A DNA stretch of 64,000 nt, taken from Siphonodentalium dalli (lineage: Eukaryota > Mollusca > Scaphopoda > Gadilida > Siphonodentaliidae). The stretch is from positions 211,439,982 through 211,503,981 of the forward strand of contig CP136063.1 in the NCBI GenBank assembly GCA_032622095.1, written 5' to 3'. Positions 39,636 to 51,363 of the stretch are shown here, piece after piece. The notes beneath the pieces were generated by a model, which did no database searches, was not told the origin of the DNA, and saw only the letters and a list, made by a program, of their open reading frames with translations. The position numbers were made by a program, and so were the translations under genes. Each line of letters begins with the position of its first letter. The stretch's first letter is position 1.

Positions 39636-39970
39636 CAGATTAAAGGTACGGTTGGCCTTGGCGGTGGGTATCCTGTGAAAATATTTCCACCCGTCAAAAA
39701 CCGCCACAAACAGAAAGAACAACAAAATGTAGACAGACTTTGTCCGTATACAAATAAGAAATATAGCATAAACAGTATGTTATTGTCATATATTTGGCCA
39801 TTGTTATGTAAACAAAGGCATAAAAAGTTACTTTTCTGGTGTTTGTTTATATTATGATGGTAAACATAAAGAGCGTTCTTTGTTGGTGAATTCCTGATAT
39901 GGAACGAATAAAGAGCGTTTATGCCATTTGCGTGTGATTAGCCAGCAGCATTGTGCTGTCTTCTGTAACA
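39636..39970 (+). repeat. Interspersed repeat, forward copy
   Basis: Matches 58,735-59,072 in inverted orientation: GGCGGTGGGTATCCTGTGAA, CAAAAACCGCCA, TGGTAAACATAAAGAGCG and AATAAAGAGCGTTTAT are shared. A partial relative with two AAAGAGCGT motifs lies at 42,520-42,690. Class unknown. Confidence 0.7.
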
Positions 39971-40445
39971 CAATCAGGCTCTTGCTTAGGTAAAATATAG
40001 TAAATCTTTATGATAACATGCTGTTTACGCGATGGTCATGGCATATATGAACGAAACTGTATGCGTTTTAATGTTTTTCTGTTTACGGTCATTGGAACAA
40101 ATATGAATATTTTCTACCACTAAGGCCTCACGTGCCTTTAATGTGTATAAATTTTACAGATTATTGATAGACATTGAAGCAGGTGAGGGAAAGGTTCGAT
40201 TGATTGAATGTCATAGGACAACCATCCTGTCCTCTATATCAGGCGAATATCATTTTATAATTGTTTGTCCGAAATTAGCCGACTTCAGGGAAACTCTTAT
40301 CCCAAATGAGTATATGAATCCTTTGATTATATCTATAAACTTTTGAAATGATCAACCACCCTTCGTTCAATTAATAGCTAGTTTATTATGTCTATCCGAT
40401 ATGATGACCTAAGTATATCTTACTTATGTTTATTATTTTCGTAAC

Positions 40446-42435
40446 GGGGGGGGGGGTGGGAAAATGTTCCAGGCATGCACGTATGATCATTTTAATTTTT
40501 TCCGGCCTCGGACCACCCACCCACCCAATTTCGTGAGATTTTAATAGAACAGTGCATAATGAAGATAACGATACTATTTGAATTTATCATATAAGTGTCA
40601 TTAATCAACAAATGTGTCAACATAATCACATTTCTAGGGATAGGCACAGTGCCAAAGTTTTTATTAACATTCATTTTCATAATATATAGTCACATGATCT
40701 AGTCACATAATCACATTTGAGTATTCTACAGACTACATGGTACAACACATTTCAGATTATTTGATATTTTGATATTTGCTATGTGACATATTGCTTGAAC
40801 CAAATTGTTTATCAAAACATGTGGAAATACAACTGTTCATCCTGGGCAGTTTGAAGAATAATGCTCATACCAGTGCTCATACCAAACATAACCATGATAT
40901 ACCCGCATGACTCTTCTTGTGGCATCTCAGAAACCAGAACTGAGGAAATATGTTATATATAGCGTGTAATGGCAGGCTGGTAGCCACTGCCTGAAGTAAT
41001 AGGCTTCGTAATAATTGGGAATAACATATGGATGGATAGCCCAATCTCACTTCTTTTTTGCTCACGATATGAGTGACGATAAAATCGTTGTTACTGTGAT
41101 TAACATTACAAGCTGATCCACATTAACTTGGAAAACAATTTGAAATTGTTCAAGCTGGCCTGGCTGGCCATCAATTTATATGTTAAGATTACGTGCCTGG
41201 AATTTTTTTCCGACCCCCCCCCCTGTTCGTAATGTATATTACACTCAACGCCATCGATGAAATACCCCATACATTTATGCTGGCATATATCATGTTTAAA
41301 ATTAATTTATATAATACCCAGCATTTTCATTCGAGAGATTTTGCATTTGGACCATGAACTCATGGACATAATCATTTAACTTATGTAGGCGCATGGTAAA
41401 CTGTAATGTGGCATGTCATACTGATTCATTAGTGTTCGGCACGGTTGGAGGTATTGGTAACCAATCGCCAATCGTAATCCGAACTTCACTCGTTTAATTT
41501 GCTCGCGGTGCACATGGATACTTGTATACTTTTATTTTTGTACAATAATGTTCTACAATATGCATATTATGTTATTTTCCTTGTATATAGCATGTATTAA
41601 TAGTTGGATAAACAATCAATGGATAGAGTCGAGGGTCACGTAACAGTTTTGAGTCATAAATGCATAAATATAAGTATAACGTCGAATTAATGCGTCGATT
41701 GCTGAAAACTAACGGGGCAGTGAAATTGTCGACCCTCCAATTTCACATCCGTTGCTGAAATATTTTTTGAAATAGATACAATTTTGAAAAATCTCTACGC
41801 TAATTTGCTTTGTATCTGACTTGACAAGGATCGCCGCGAATATGACAATTTGGACGTGCGTTCAGGGGGGGGGGGGGGTCGGAAAAAAAATTCAGGCACG
41901 TATGGCATTTTTTCCCTTTCGATCATTTTTTGTACCCACCCATGCACCCCCACCGCCAATTTTTTTTCCGTTTTCGGCAGTTTTTTCCGACCATTTTTTG
42001 ACCCCCACCCCCTTTTAACACTAAAACAGAGATTTGCGGGGGGGGGGGGGGGGGGGGGCATTCACTGTAAACAGCTGTATATGAATTTCTGTGCATACTA
42101 TTTATCATGGATGTTAACATGGACATGTAAATTGGAATGAGTCATTTTGAGGTCATTCGTCCAAAAAAACATGGCTGCCAGCGGCCATCTTGGATTTCAA
42201 AATTTGCAACAAATACAACACGAAAACTGCCTGCAGTCAGTTTACCAGTTAGAATTACATTATTTATCTCATTCAAAGTGGTTTTGAAGCCCAACTCATT
42301 CCAAAATACTAAAAAAACAAGCAGGAAATTTATTTTTAGTTGCGGAAAAAATTGCTTGTTGGTGGCTTTGACCACCCACCCACCCCGGCATACGTGCCGG
42401 AATATTTTTTTTCACCCCCCCCCCCCCCTGGTGCG
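40446..42435. repeat. Cluster of poly-G/poly-C repeat elements
   Basis: Five related blocks pair a G or C homopolymer (10-20 bases, e.g. 41,869 and 42,039) with GGAAAAAAAATTCAGGCACG-like sequence and ACCACCCACCCACCC. One block continues into AACATGGCTGCCAGCGGCCA, a motif seen again at 48,355 and 59,455. Proline- and glycine-run frames here are artefacts. Confidence 0.65.
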
Positions 42436-43850
42436 TTTGTAACTTTGTAAGGAGAGGTGGCGGGTTGAGGGGTCATCAACACGTTCGCATTGCTTTATTT
42501 CTAATGTAGATGGGAGAAATTATGCTCTTTATGTTTACCATGTCCGGAATACGCAAACAATTAATGTACTTTATAGTCAAAGTCAATGTCTTCAAAAGCC
42601 GAGTACCATCTTTCGTTCAATTTATACGGAACAATAAAGAGCGTCAATTGTTAGACTTTTCCGGATATGGTTAAAATAAAGAGCGTTCTATCCCACTTTA
42701 TTAATAATTATACATTCAGGTAACAACATCTGAATGTGGTTTCATCCAATTCAACTGAAGAGTTGTTGGCACCGGTTGTTGTGCTCATAGTTACCTAACG
42801 ACTCGGTGCGTTGGTTGTGAAAACCACAAACATTCTTCGAAGAGTTACAACTGGCGCGGTTCAAGTGGGCTATCAATTCGGAGTGTATAACTAGCAGCTA
42901 AAGCGCCAATATCTCGAGGGGGCTTCTTGAAACTTCATTGAAGACACGTGCATGTTGCTGCTGAAATACCCTTGTTTTATAGTAGCATTGGAGTGAACAC
43001 ATCAATCACTGCACATGGCAAATACCAGTACATGTTGGTTGCACACCATAGATGCCAAAGCATCCCGTTCTATAACATATGACTATAAGAACAACATATC
43101 TTCACGCGAATACGCATATAATCGACCTATAACGTGAAATGGACACAACATGTGAATATTTGATTCTGAAATAAGCTGTTAATGGACTCATACCAGTTAT
43201 TTCGTTTTATGGAGCGGGAAAACACATGTTAAATAGCGTACACATGAAAAGTCGCGTGTTGGCATATTTGTGTCATTGTCAGCACACAATCTGCTTAGAA
43301 TCGCCTTATTATGAATCGATAATGTTACAAAAACGCTCTCATTTTCAGCACATTATCGACTCAAAATGAGTCGACTCTAAGAAGATTATCTAACTATAAT
43401 ACAAGTTATATTATAAGCAGATAATGTTCGTGTTTTCGGGAGAATTAGCTAACCAGAAAACATGTAACCTTATTACCATATTCGTTTGGAATACATTGAT
43501 GTAGCATAATATGTCGTCTGATCAGGGTGATGTTTGTTTTATTTCTATTAAGAAAATATGTTTGTAAAAGCATTTATTAACTTTGTTGTGAGTATGTGGA
43601 CAAACTATGGCAACAACCGTTCGTAAAATAAAACAAAAGTCTACAAACATGCTCAAGTTGTAAGCTTGTGTTCTCCTGTACATAAATAACGAATTAAGTT
43701 ATAAATGGCATTATTGAACTCGTATTTACAAGAAAAGATTACGGTAGTTTGTCCTTTCAGATGGAAAGCGACAGGCCCATCACACATGACCTAGGATGCT
43801 TATATTTGAATTGCGAAAACAAAGCGTTGTGATGTAGACCAAGAACTTAC
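42436..43850. other. Intronic sequence upstream of the shared core, nothing recognised
   Basis: Contains a partial AAAGAGCGT repeat (42,520-42,690) and otherwise unrecognised AT-rich DNA. Confidence 0.4.
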
Positions 43851-44530
43851 CTTTTTCCTCCCATCACGTGATCCCAGTTGACACAAGGACACCGAATAGG
43901 GCATGCTGGGAAGGTAAACTTCTTCCGCGGCATTGGCTCACGTTCACCCAAATGTCCATTTTCGAATCCATTTTCCGTATCCGTGAATTTATTCTCATAT
44001 TCCGGTTTGGCTTCCTTTGGCTTCTTTTCTTTCTTTGGTTTCTCCTTCTTTTCTTTCTTTTCTTTCTTTTGTTTCTCCTCCTTTTGTTTGGCTGGTTTTT
44101 CTGGTGGTTGCTCGGGAACGGGAGCCTCATTACTTCCATTCACCAAAGGTTCAACCGGTGGATCCTCAATCGGAGGTTCTGGCGACTTTGCCTTCTTGGG
44201 CTTCTTGGGTTTTGGCGTCTTCTTTATTTTGGGTGGTCCAGGCGAAGGTTTCTCTTCTACCAGAGGTTCCGGCGTTATTTCGTCAACAGGAGGTCCATTT
44301 TCCACAGGTGTGGGCGTGTCCTCTGTCGCGACGGGGACAGGCGCAGGATTCTCAATTGGGGCGCTGTCGTCTGCATCGGGTCGCGCTGAAACGCCCGGAT
44401 GTGGCGTGTCATCCTCAACACCGTTCATCTCGTCAGCACACTCTGGGTGAGTAACTGTATAACAACCGTCCGCCTTCTGCTGCTTTCCCTTGGTCGGCAG
44501 CAATTTGCGGAACTTGTTGAGCGACTGCAT
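43851..44530 (-). CDS. otop: Otopetrin alternative first exon, long Pro/Glu/Lys-rich N-terminus
   Basis: Initiating exon of 226 codons plus two bases. The ATG has A at -3, and an in-frame TAA lies just upstream, so this is a true start exon. The donor is GGAAAAAG followed by gtaagt. The split Arg codon joins the exon at 18,381 to give VMGGKR-SALTKL. The peptide is low complexity: Asp/Pro/Ala-rich at residues 20-95, repeated PEPP/EDPPVEP motifs, a KEEKQKKEKKEKKEKPKKEK block around 150-170, and a Cys cluster (CPIRCPCVNW) close to the membrane-entry helix that could be lipidated (inference). Otopetrin N-termini are cytosolic, so this tail would lie inside the cell. With the core the protein would be 774 residues. 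Strong pyrimidine bias makes long shadow frames on the plus strand. Confidence 0.85.
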
Positions 44531-47500
44531 AATTAGTTACGAATGTTTGTAAATCCTCAATGAAAGGAGATCTCGGCAGACTGGAGTAACGCGCAGGCTA
44601 AGCCAAAGTATCAAAATAAAACCGGCCTCGCAAATAATCCCGTGGCATCTGCTAGAAGATACCGGCGTCTGTGAAAAATCTGCTTGTCAGAATTTTAACT
44701 GCTCGGCGCAGTCAGGAATAACTTCCTTAAACACCGAGGTTGCTTCTTAAAAGATAACAACGAACAGCCATCAACAGAGGGAGTGTTGTGGAATATTTGC
44801 TGCGGAGCTTGAAAACATGACCTCCCGTATGTCAGATATCTGTAAAAGACTGTAAGCACTGGCTATTTGCTTATCTCTGCAGATGTTTTATTAACTGGCT
44901 ATCACCAGGTAACGGACACGTGCAGTTTGAACTCTGCTCCTCAGACTCATGGGAACTCGGAGCCGACCAACCAGAAGACGACATTTGATACTTTTGAAAT
45001 TAACTTGACCTGATGCACTATGTTCAGTATGTTGGAGTCGGATATCCATTGGCACTTCTTTTGAATTCCATTTGTTTCTTTTTATCTTTTGTTTTAACAT
45101 TATAGCCAGCATACTGTTTTTGTAATCGGGATCCTCTTGAAGTTCACGCATGCGCAATCCTCTATTTTAATATTTAAATATGGCCACATGCGTCGGATAT
45201 CTTTTGGATCGACCGATATGGCAGATTGAAATCATAACATTCAAGGAATCGTGCATAAACGCAATTAATATCGATGCACGTGCCACCAAAAGAAGCGTCA
45301 TGTTGCGAAATCTTCCGGCACTGAAGTGATTAAACGGATGCAACCCTAATCAGTTAAGTATGATCCACTCACGTTGGAAAATTTATGTGGTTATATATTA
45401 AAATCGGTTTGTTGAACTTTGGTCCAAGATGATCATTATTAGAATGAGATTTTGACTTGCCATTTTGCACTAAATATGATTAAAACGTATATAAAAGTGC
45501 ATTTCTGAATATTGTGGCCCATTATAATTGTATGCATTACCCGGGAAGTCGGATCTATAGACACCGAAATAATATAATTCGACAACAGTCGAAAGCAACC
45601 ACGCATGCGCAAGATGGATAACAAGGCTACATTTCTAGTCCGATGTGAAGCTTAATGTCAAAAAGATCAGATTGTGTCACTCAAATGCCACTTTTTATGC
45701 ACTCTCGATCGATCATCGTTGGTGGAATCATCGCCATTTGTTTACCGGAGATAACTTCAAGAATTATAGTAAACAGTCACAATTGTCTGATGTTCGGACG
45801 CTGTGTTTTCTAAAATTCAGTCTACGATGGTGTGGTTGCAGTTATCGGAATTTGACAATATTGGGTTCAATGGTACATTATTCCAGTAGGCATACAAGAT
45901 ATCACTTTCATGCACCGAAATGAAATCTCAGTCCATTTTTTCGACAGTCTATATCGTTTTTTTTCCGAATGAGCAGTTTGCACATCAAGTCGACATTCTG
46001 GAGTCAGAATGTCCATGCCTCCGCAATGTATGCACAATGCCCCCCCCCCCCCCGAGAACAATGTGTTCTCTTCTTGACAGTGGTAAGCAGATCACTTGTG
46101 CACCAGCAGAGATATTATATTCTAATATATCTGGTGACAGGGCTGTCAACAACTGAGATTACAACAATAGAGTTACTGTTCTTTTGACACAATACAACCA
46201 GTTTCCCCAAATACAGATACTCACATCGACATTATATACTGCGCATACAAATGTACTTTGTATATATTACGCACATAATAATTACATCATAGCTCAATGA
46301 CAGCGGAAGTACCACCACCGAACATGGTATACTAAGTATCACGATACCTACATGTTAGGGACAGAAAGCATAGATATATGCCCTTTATGACAACTGATCG
46401 ACCAGTAAACTGCCAATTTTTATGAAAAGTCGATAGATATCTGACCATCAAAACCTCAGACGAAGACGACGAAGTGGCCCATGCATGGGTTTTATTTTTT
46501 ATTATTTTCCCGTTTATATAACATGTATAAGAAGTATATGATATTTTCCAGTATATTGTTGAGGTAGGATTATCTAACCTCGAAGAAAGGTGAGAGATCC
46601 CTGTGCTTAGTTTGGATAACAGCCACCGACGCAACGATTCTGATAAGTGGTTATTCTTAATATCAATCACATGAATAACGAAGCACAGGTGAGAAATTAC
46701 GATAGTAAATGAAATTCGGGCCAGCGATAACCAAGGACGTCAGTGAAGTTTGTGTGATGTTGGAATAACCATTAGCACCGATACTGTATGGTAACCGAGG
46801 GCTTATAATAGTCTCGCTGATTAAAGGTGTACCAAAGCAGTCAATTAGGTGAGCAATGTAGCCTAAGCAACACGTCGATCACAGCATATCATCTTTGTTA
46901 TAGAAAACTCGTTTGATGCAAGGAATGCATATTTGTACCATATAACACAGTCAGCTAAAACGCATACAGATTGCTCGAAAGGTTGGTCGACAAACATGCT
47001 GACAACTCGTTTCCCATCTATATGTCAATGTCAACATCCAAGACAAATTACATTATCATCAGACAGATGGTACGACCCATAGCCCGTGGTAATGGGGTGA
47101 ATTATTAATGGACCTATCCGTACGTACCGCCCACCAATAGGATACATGGTTACTGTTACTAAGCACCACAAGCCATCTCAATCTCGCTACATATTCATTA
47201 CTAAAATGGCTTCCGATGAGAACGGACTGTGTCGTTAAACGCCATGTAACACGATAATATAGCTTCTTTCTGAGTTTCAGGATTTTCAAGATACCTATGT
47301 TTGTATATATGCATCTTGTAAAAATAGAACCAGATTTAAACAAAAAACCAGGTGTGATTGTTAGGCCATTTCCGGTAACCAACAAAGGTCGATGTTTACG
47401 TTGAATCAAACTGTGTAAATGAAGCCATTATATAACCTCAATGTCAAATAGCTAATTTAATATCGAAGCTATGCTAATAGTTCACACCTTGATGAAATAA

Positions 47501-48751
47501 ACCAAACGGAGGTGTACATGTGGTAATTAATCTATAATCCCTCTTTTGTCGAAATAAATATAACGATATCAGATTCCCATACCTCGAGCGCATGAGCCTC
47601 GGTGACATTAGACCGGATGCAAAGGATTATCAAATAATGGTCTTTTAAAATTCCACAACCTATTTTGCCGCCACTAAAGTACATTAAAGAAAACGCCGAC
47701 TATCATGGAGTCAGTTACATGTTGCCATGATTGTGGCAACAATGGCACAAAGTGAACTCGTTCGGTGAAGGTTGCGTGTATACATACACCGCACGTAGCA
47801 CGTGCAATGTGTGAAATATCGTGTAATTCTCTTGGAAAACATCTGTTGATTCTCATTTACACGTACATTGTCGCATTAATATTGAGGAAGCGTTAGATTA
47901 TCAAATGGATTCAGTAAAATGTTCGCAGGAGATCCTACAGGTTAGTGTGAATAGCAGATATTTGAACACAATATTACCACGGTTTTATAACAGCAACACA
48001 TGTATACATTTATAACGAAAACACTTCACATAAAACAAATACTCGCGGCACAATTAATATTCATAACGCATCATCGATCGATTTTTATTTAGGAAACCGA
48101 ACTAAAACATGTGTATAAATATCGTTCGTCAACCGGACATGTTCCCCATGTACATTTCAACACCATTGTAGCTTTTTAACACATATTTTGCTCTAGTGTT
48201 CGTAAATTTCCTATGGCTTACAATGGTTGTTAAGGAGCCGCTTGTGGTGTCTTTCATATCACTAGGCAGGCACATGTCGCTTCGGCGATTAAGCTATCGG
48301 CTCATTGGCTATAATTGAAATTGGGGCGGTACCTACGGATAGGTCCATTCCAAGATGGCTGCTGGCGGCTATGTTTTTATACCAATTAACCAAAAATTAC
48401 AGATGAAAATTACTCAAAATTTCAAAATGACACAACCAAAGATACGACCTGTAGCTAATGGAATTGTTCATGGATGCACACATACACACACATGAACGAC
48501 AGATACACATGGCAATGGCTTAAACTTGACTTTTTAAATTGAGCTAAAAAATAAATGGGATATGAGAACAGCTTATGTACTTACCTCGTTACTTTGAGCG
48601 TTGCCCGAGTATAAGATCGTGTGAGTAAACTCACATATTCGCTAAATTTTAAGAGCAGACTAACATTTATATGCAGCAGTGAAAGGATTTGCGTGCCCGC
48701 CCGAAGGGCGGCACAAGGACGGTGATGGGCTCATCCGAAGATCGCCCTTAC
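44531..48751. other. Sequence between alternative first exons
   Basis: May include the promoter of the 44,530 first exon, but no convincing core element was identified. A C14 tract lies at 46,040. A minus-strand ATG-to-donor frame at 47,583-47,608 is considered and not adopted. AAGATGGCTGCTGGCGGC occurs at 48,353. Confidence 0.4.
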
Positions 48752-49414
48752 GCCCTGTCTTGAATATTCTTGTGTCTTGTATCTTCATCAGTCAGGCCGC
48801 GGGTCGGTGGATCAAGTGGAGTGGGACTTAGCTGCTGTTGGATTTTTTTTCTTTTTCTTGTTTTCTTTTCGTTTCTTTTTTGGTGGTGAAGTACAAGATG
48901 GTGATGGATGTGAAGGCTCGTCTTCATCTGAGGTGTCTTCCTCGTAGTCGCCGAAAAATTCACGTATCGTGAGAGGTCTATGTATGGTAACCTTCTCTTG
49001 GGTTGAGAGTGAAGGCTCATCTTCGTCTTCGATGTCACTACGGTACCTCCCATGGATCCGGCGACTTCTGCTTTGGTTGGGGACGAAGGCTCCGGCTCGA
49101 TATACTCCGGAGTCTTCGGGACGAAGTCAGAGGTGTCCTCGTCTTCGTCATCCTTGTCTGGTCGTGGTGGTGATGGTGATGGTGGTTCCACCTCCTGGAC
49201 AGACTGGGCCGGGGTTTCAGCTGTATGGGCGGAGTCGACTGGTGAGTTTCCGTCGACTTTTTCGCTTTCCATGCAGCGAGCCTCTCGGCATCTCTTTTTT
49301 TTCCTTGATGGTGTTTTCTTCTTCTTCATCTTGAGTCTAGGTTTCCGTGCTGATCTCGTTTTTTCCCGGTCCACTCCCGATAGAGAGCCCTGACAACGGC
49401 TGTGCCGGGCCGGA
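48752..49414 (-). CDS. Candidate otopetrin alternative N-terminal exon (charged, Lys/Glu/Ser/Pro-rich)
   Basis: Open for 221 codons without a stop, bounded by a good acceptor (GGATTTTCAG at 49,415) and a possible donor (AGGGC followed by gtaagg). The frame that ends in phase 2 also begins in phase 2 and the length, 663, is divisible by three. It could therefore be a cassette inserted between another first exon and the core exon at 18,381. No ATG opens the frame: GTG stands at 49,374, and the first internal ATGs are in RLKMKKKK and RCMESEKV. The first half is lysine-rich, then acidic (DKDDEDEDTSDF, PEYIEPEPSSPTK). The second half reads better in another frame (SDIEDEDEPSLST, FFGDYEEDTSDEDEPS), which suggests compensating frameshifts or sequence errors. 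A second donor-like site at 48,585 (AACGAG, gtaagt) has no usable frame. Role inferred only from position, phase and composition. Confidence 0.5.
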
Positions 49415-50073
49415 CTGAAAATCCAGAATCAACTGGTATCGCCTTTATGAGCGTGGAGTGACCAGCTCAGACAAGGCGTGACATGCATGGCGTCCAGCAT
49501 ATTGGTGACACTAATTGGGATTAGCGGTGGCGAGTTCATCCTGAGAGGTGGCGATCCAAGTTCTCTGGAGGTCCGACTGCTAATTGATAACGACGACGAA
49601 TGATGATGATGACGATGATGACATTTATATGCTTTCAGAATGGCCCTATATATAGTGCCGAATTGTCGTCTTGTAAATTGTTCTCACCTTTAGTGCATGC
49701 ATATTGACGTTGGAGTATAGTGCATGGATATTCTGTCGCCAAAAAATCTGCTTGTTTATATTCAATTTCTTTGCTGTTTGAACTGATATACTAGTATACG
49801 ATGCCAATTATTATATATGTTGTATTAATTTTCAGTCACTTAGGGTAGATAATACGTAAAATAATGACTAACGATTGTATTGTACTGTATGTATGTCTAC
49901 ATGATTCTATTGTACATCATGTATGTCTACATGATTGTATTGTACTGTATGCATGTCTACATGCAGTCACGAGGTGTGTTCAGACTAGTGTTCCAATGGG
50001 TATATTACAGTATATACAAAATATATTCAGGACAATGCCAGACTTACAATTGACAACAATAGACACTGTCACT

Positions 50074-50300
50074 AACTCGCGGCCATATTTGATCCACCAG
50101 GCCCGGTTCCGTGTTTTTAGTCTACAGGTCAATGTTCTGGAGTAGCATTTCCATATATGGAAGTCACGAATATTCAAAAGCTCAATATATGGAAATGCTA
50201 CTCCAGAACTTTGACCTGTAGCACTAAAACCACGGAACGGGGCTGGATGAATCTCTGAAACCATGGAACGGAGCTGGATGGATCCAATACGACCGCGACT
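50074..50300. mobile_element. Foldback MITE, CGCGGCCATATTGGATCCA family, copy 2
   Basis: Same ends and inner hairpin as 21,977-22,206. Inner arms GGAGTAGCATTTCCATATAT and complement are nearly perfect. Confidence 0.8.
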
Positions 50301-50360
50301 CATCATGCAGTGATCTCGCTTCTAACCACAGATTGTGCTTTGCTGGGAATATGTGTTTAG

Positions 50361-50602
50361 TACCCTTTCTTTACTATACTGATTCTCCCATTCAGTTATA
50401 AAAATACATCGGAATGGTTTATAATTTATCTGGAATGACGATTAAGACTGAAATATAAGCGGACGACAAATAATACAAGTGCAGAAGGATTCTTATTCAT
50501 TGCTGGGAAAAGTTCGTTAACCGTTTGTTGAAATAATTATCTAGACATTTCATGAGGGAATTATATTCGATAATGCGTATATTTATAGTGAAGAAGGGGT
50601 TA
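50361..50602. mobile_element. MITE with ACCCTTTCTT / AAGAAGGGGT ends
   Basis: TA-flanked short inverted repeats. Interior shares CCATTCAGTTATAAAAATAC and GTGCAGAAGGATTCTTATTC-like segments with 55,812-55,985, 57,673-57,790 and 58,420-58,545, so it belongs to a dispersed family. No coding capacity. Confidence 0.6.
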
Positions 50603-51295
50603 AAACAAATGCAAGACAGGAAAGAGAATTATGCTATAGTTACATAATACAAGAGTTCGTCTTTTACTTATGATCTTTATGATCTAAATGCCCCAACTTC
50701 GCACATAGCTCGGTGTTTTATTTGTATTATAGCATCCGACAAAGGATCAACAGAATATCACAGCCCTGACAATGAAATGCGTATAGCGAACATTCAGATG
50801 GTGTGTTGTAAATGTAGAATCATGCTTCGGTGAGTAGTAGGACACTTATTTATGATCATGCAATGTAGCAGCTAGGTGATGTCATAAGCGCAAATATATA
50901 CTGTGCATGTCGAGTTTTTTTTGTCTCCTTCGTTCATGAGCCACCACAATAAGCAAATCATGCTGGTGATTTAACGAATGAATTCGTTGCAGAATACTGG
51001 CAAGCAATGACACAACAGCATTATATATGTTTGTTTCTTCGTCTTCTGTGAGTATATTGCTAATATATAGTTCTCCGTTTGTGGGTAAAAGTCCACTCAT
51101 TCATAAATGAGAACGTCCCTTAAAGACATGTATGAAGAGAACCCGTTATTATGACCCAGAACATTCAACGTATCTTTCACAAAAATCAATGAAAGTCAAT
51201 CTTTTGAGAATGTTGAAATTTTAATATACACACGTACAACACGTCGCTGAACTACAAGGCGATGATGATGACAACACGAAGCCGTCTACATGTAC

Positions 51296-51363
51296 CTGTA
51301 ATATTCTTCGTCTTCTTCACACTCCAGGGTGAACACGGGGAACCCCACCCATGTGTGATTCAT
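51296..51363 (-). CDS. otop: Candidate otopetrin alternative first exon, short acidic N-terminus
   Basis: Short exon, only 22 codons plus two bases: MNHTWVGFPVFTLECEEDEE followed by YY. It ends TATTACAG before gtacat, in phase 2. Joining to the exon at 18,381 gives EEDEEYYR-SALTKL. The last residues (YYR) match the end of the first exon at 54,706-54,944 (HAYYR), which supports a real exon rather than chance. The ATG has A at -3. The frame stays open upstream into an acidic stretch (EASEEEERC) until a TAA near 51,437. The resulting channel would be 570 residues with almost no N-terminal tail. Supported by sequence logic only; transcript evidence is needed. Confidence 0.55.

Larger units (their letters stand above)
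49415..51295. other. Intronic sequence with small repeats and MITEs
   Basis: Holds a GAT run (49,592-49,622), three 31-bp units (GATTGTATTGTACTGTATGT, 49,873-49,965), a foldback element and a CCCTTTCT-ended MITE (separate entries). Confidence 0.55.

Noticed and set aside
43868-44454. Plus-strand frames of 145-190 residues rich in Phe/Ser/Leu
   Set aside because: They are the antisense of the Lys/Glu/Pro-rich otopetrin first exon; pyrimidine-rich composition removes stops.
47583-47608. Eight-codon ATG frame (MSPRLMRS) ending at CTCGAG-gtatgg in phase 2
   Set aside because: Fits the otopetrin core by phase but is too short, has a weak start context and is expected by chance; mention only as a lead for transcript data.
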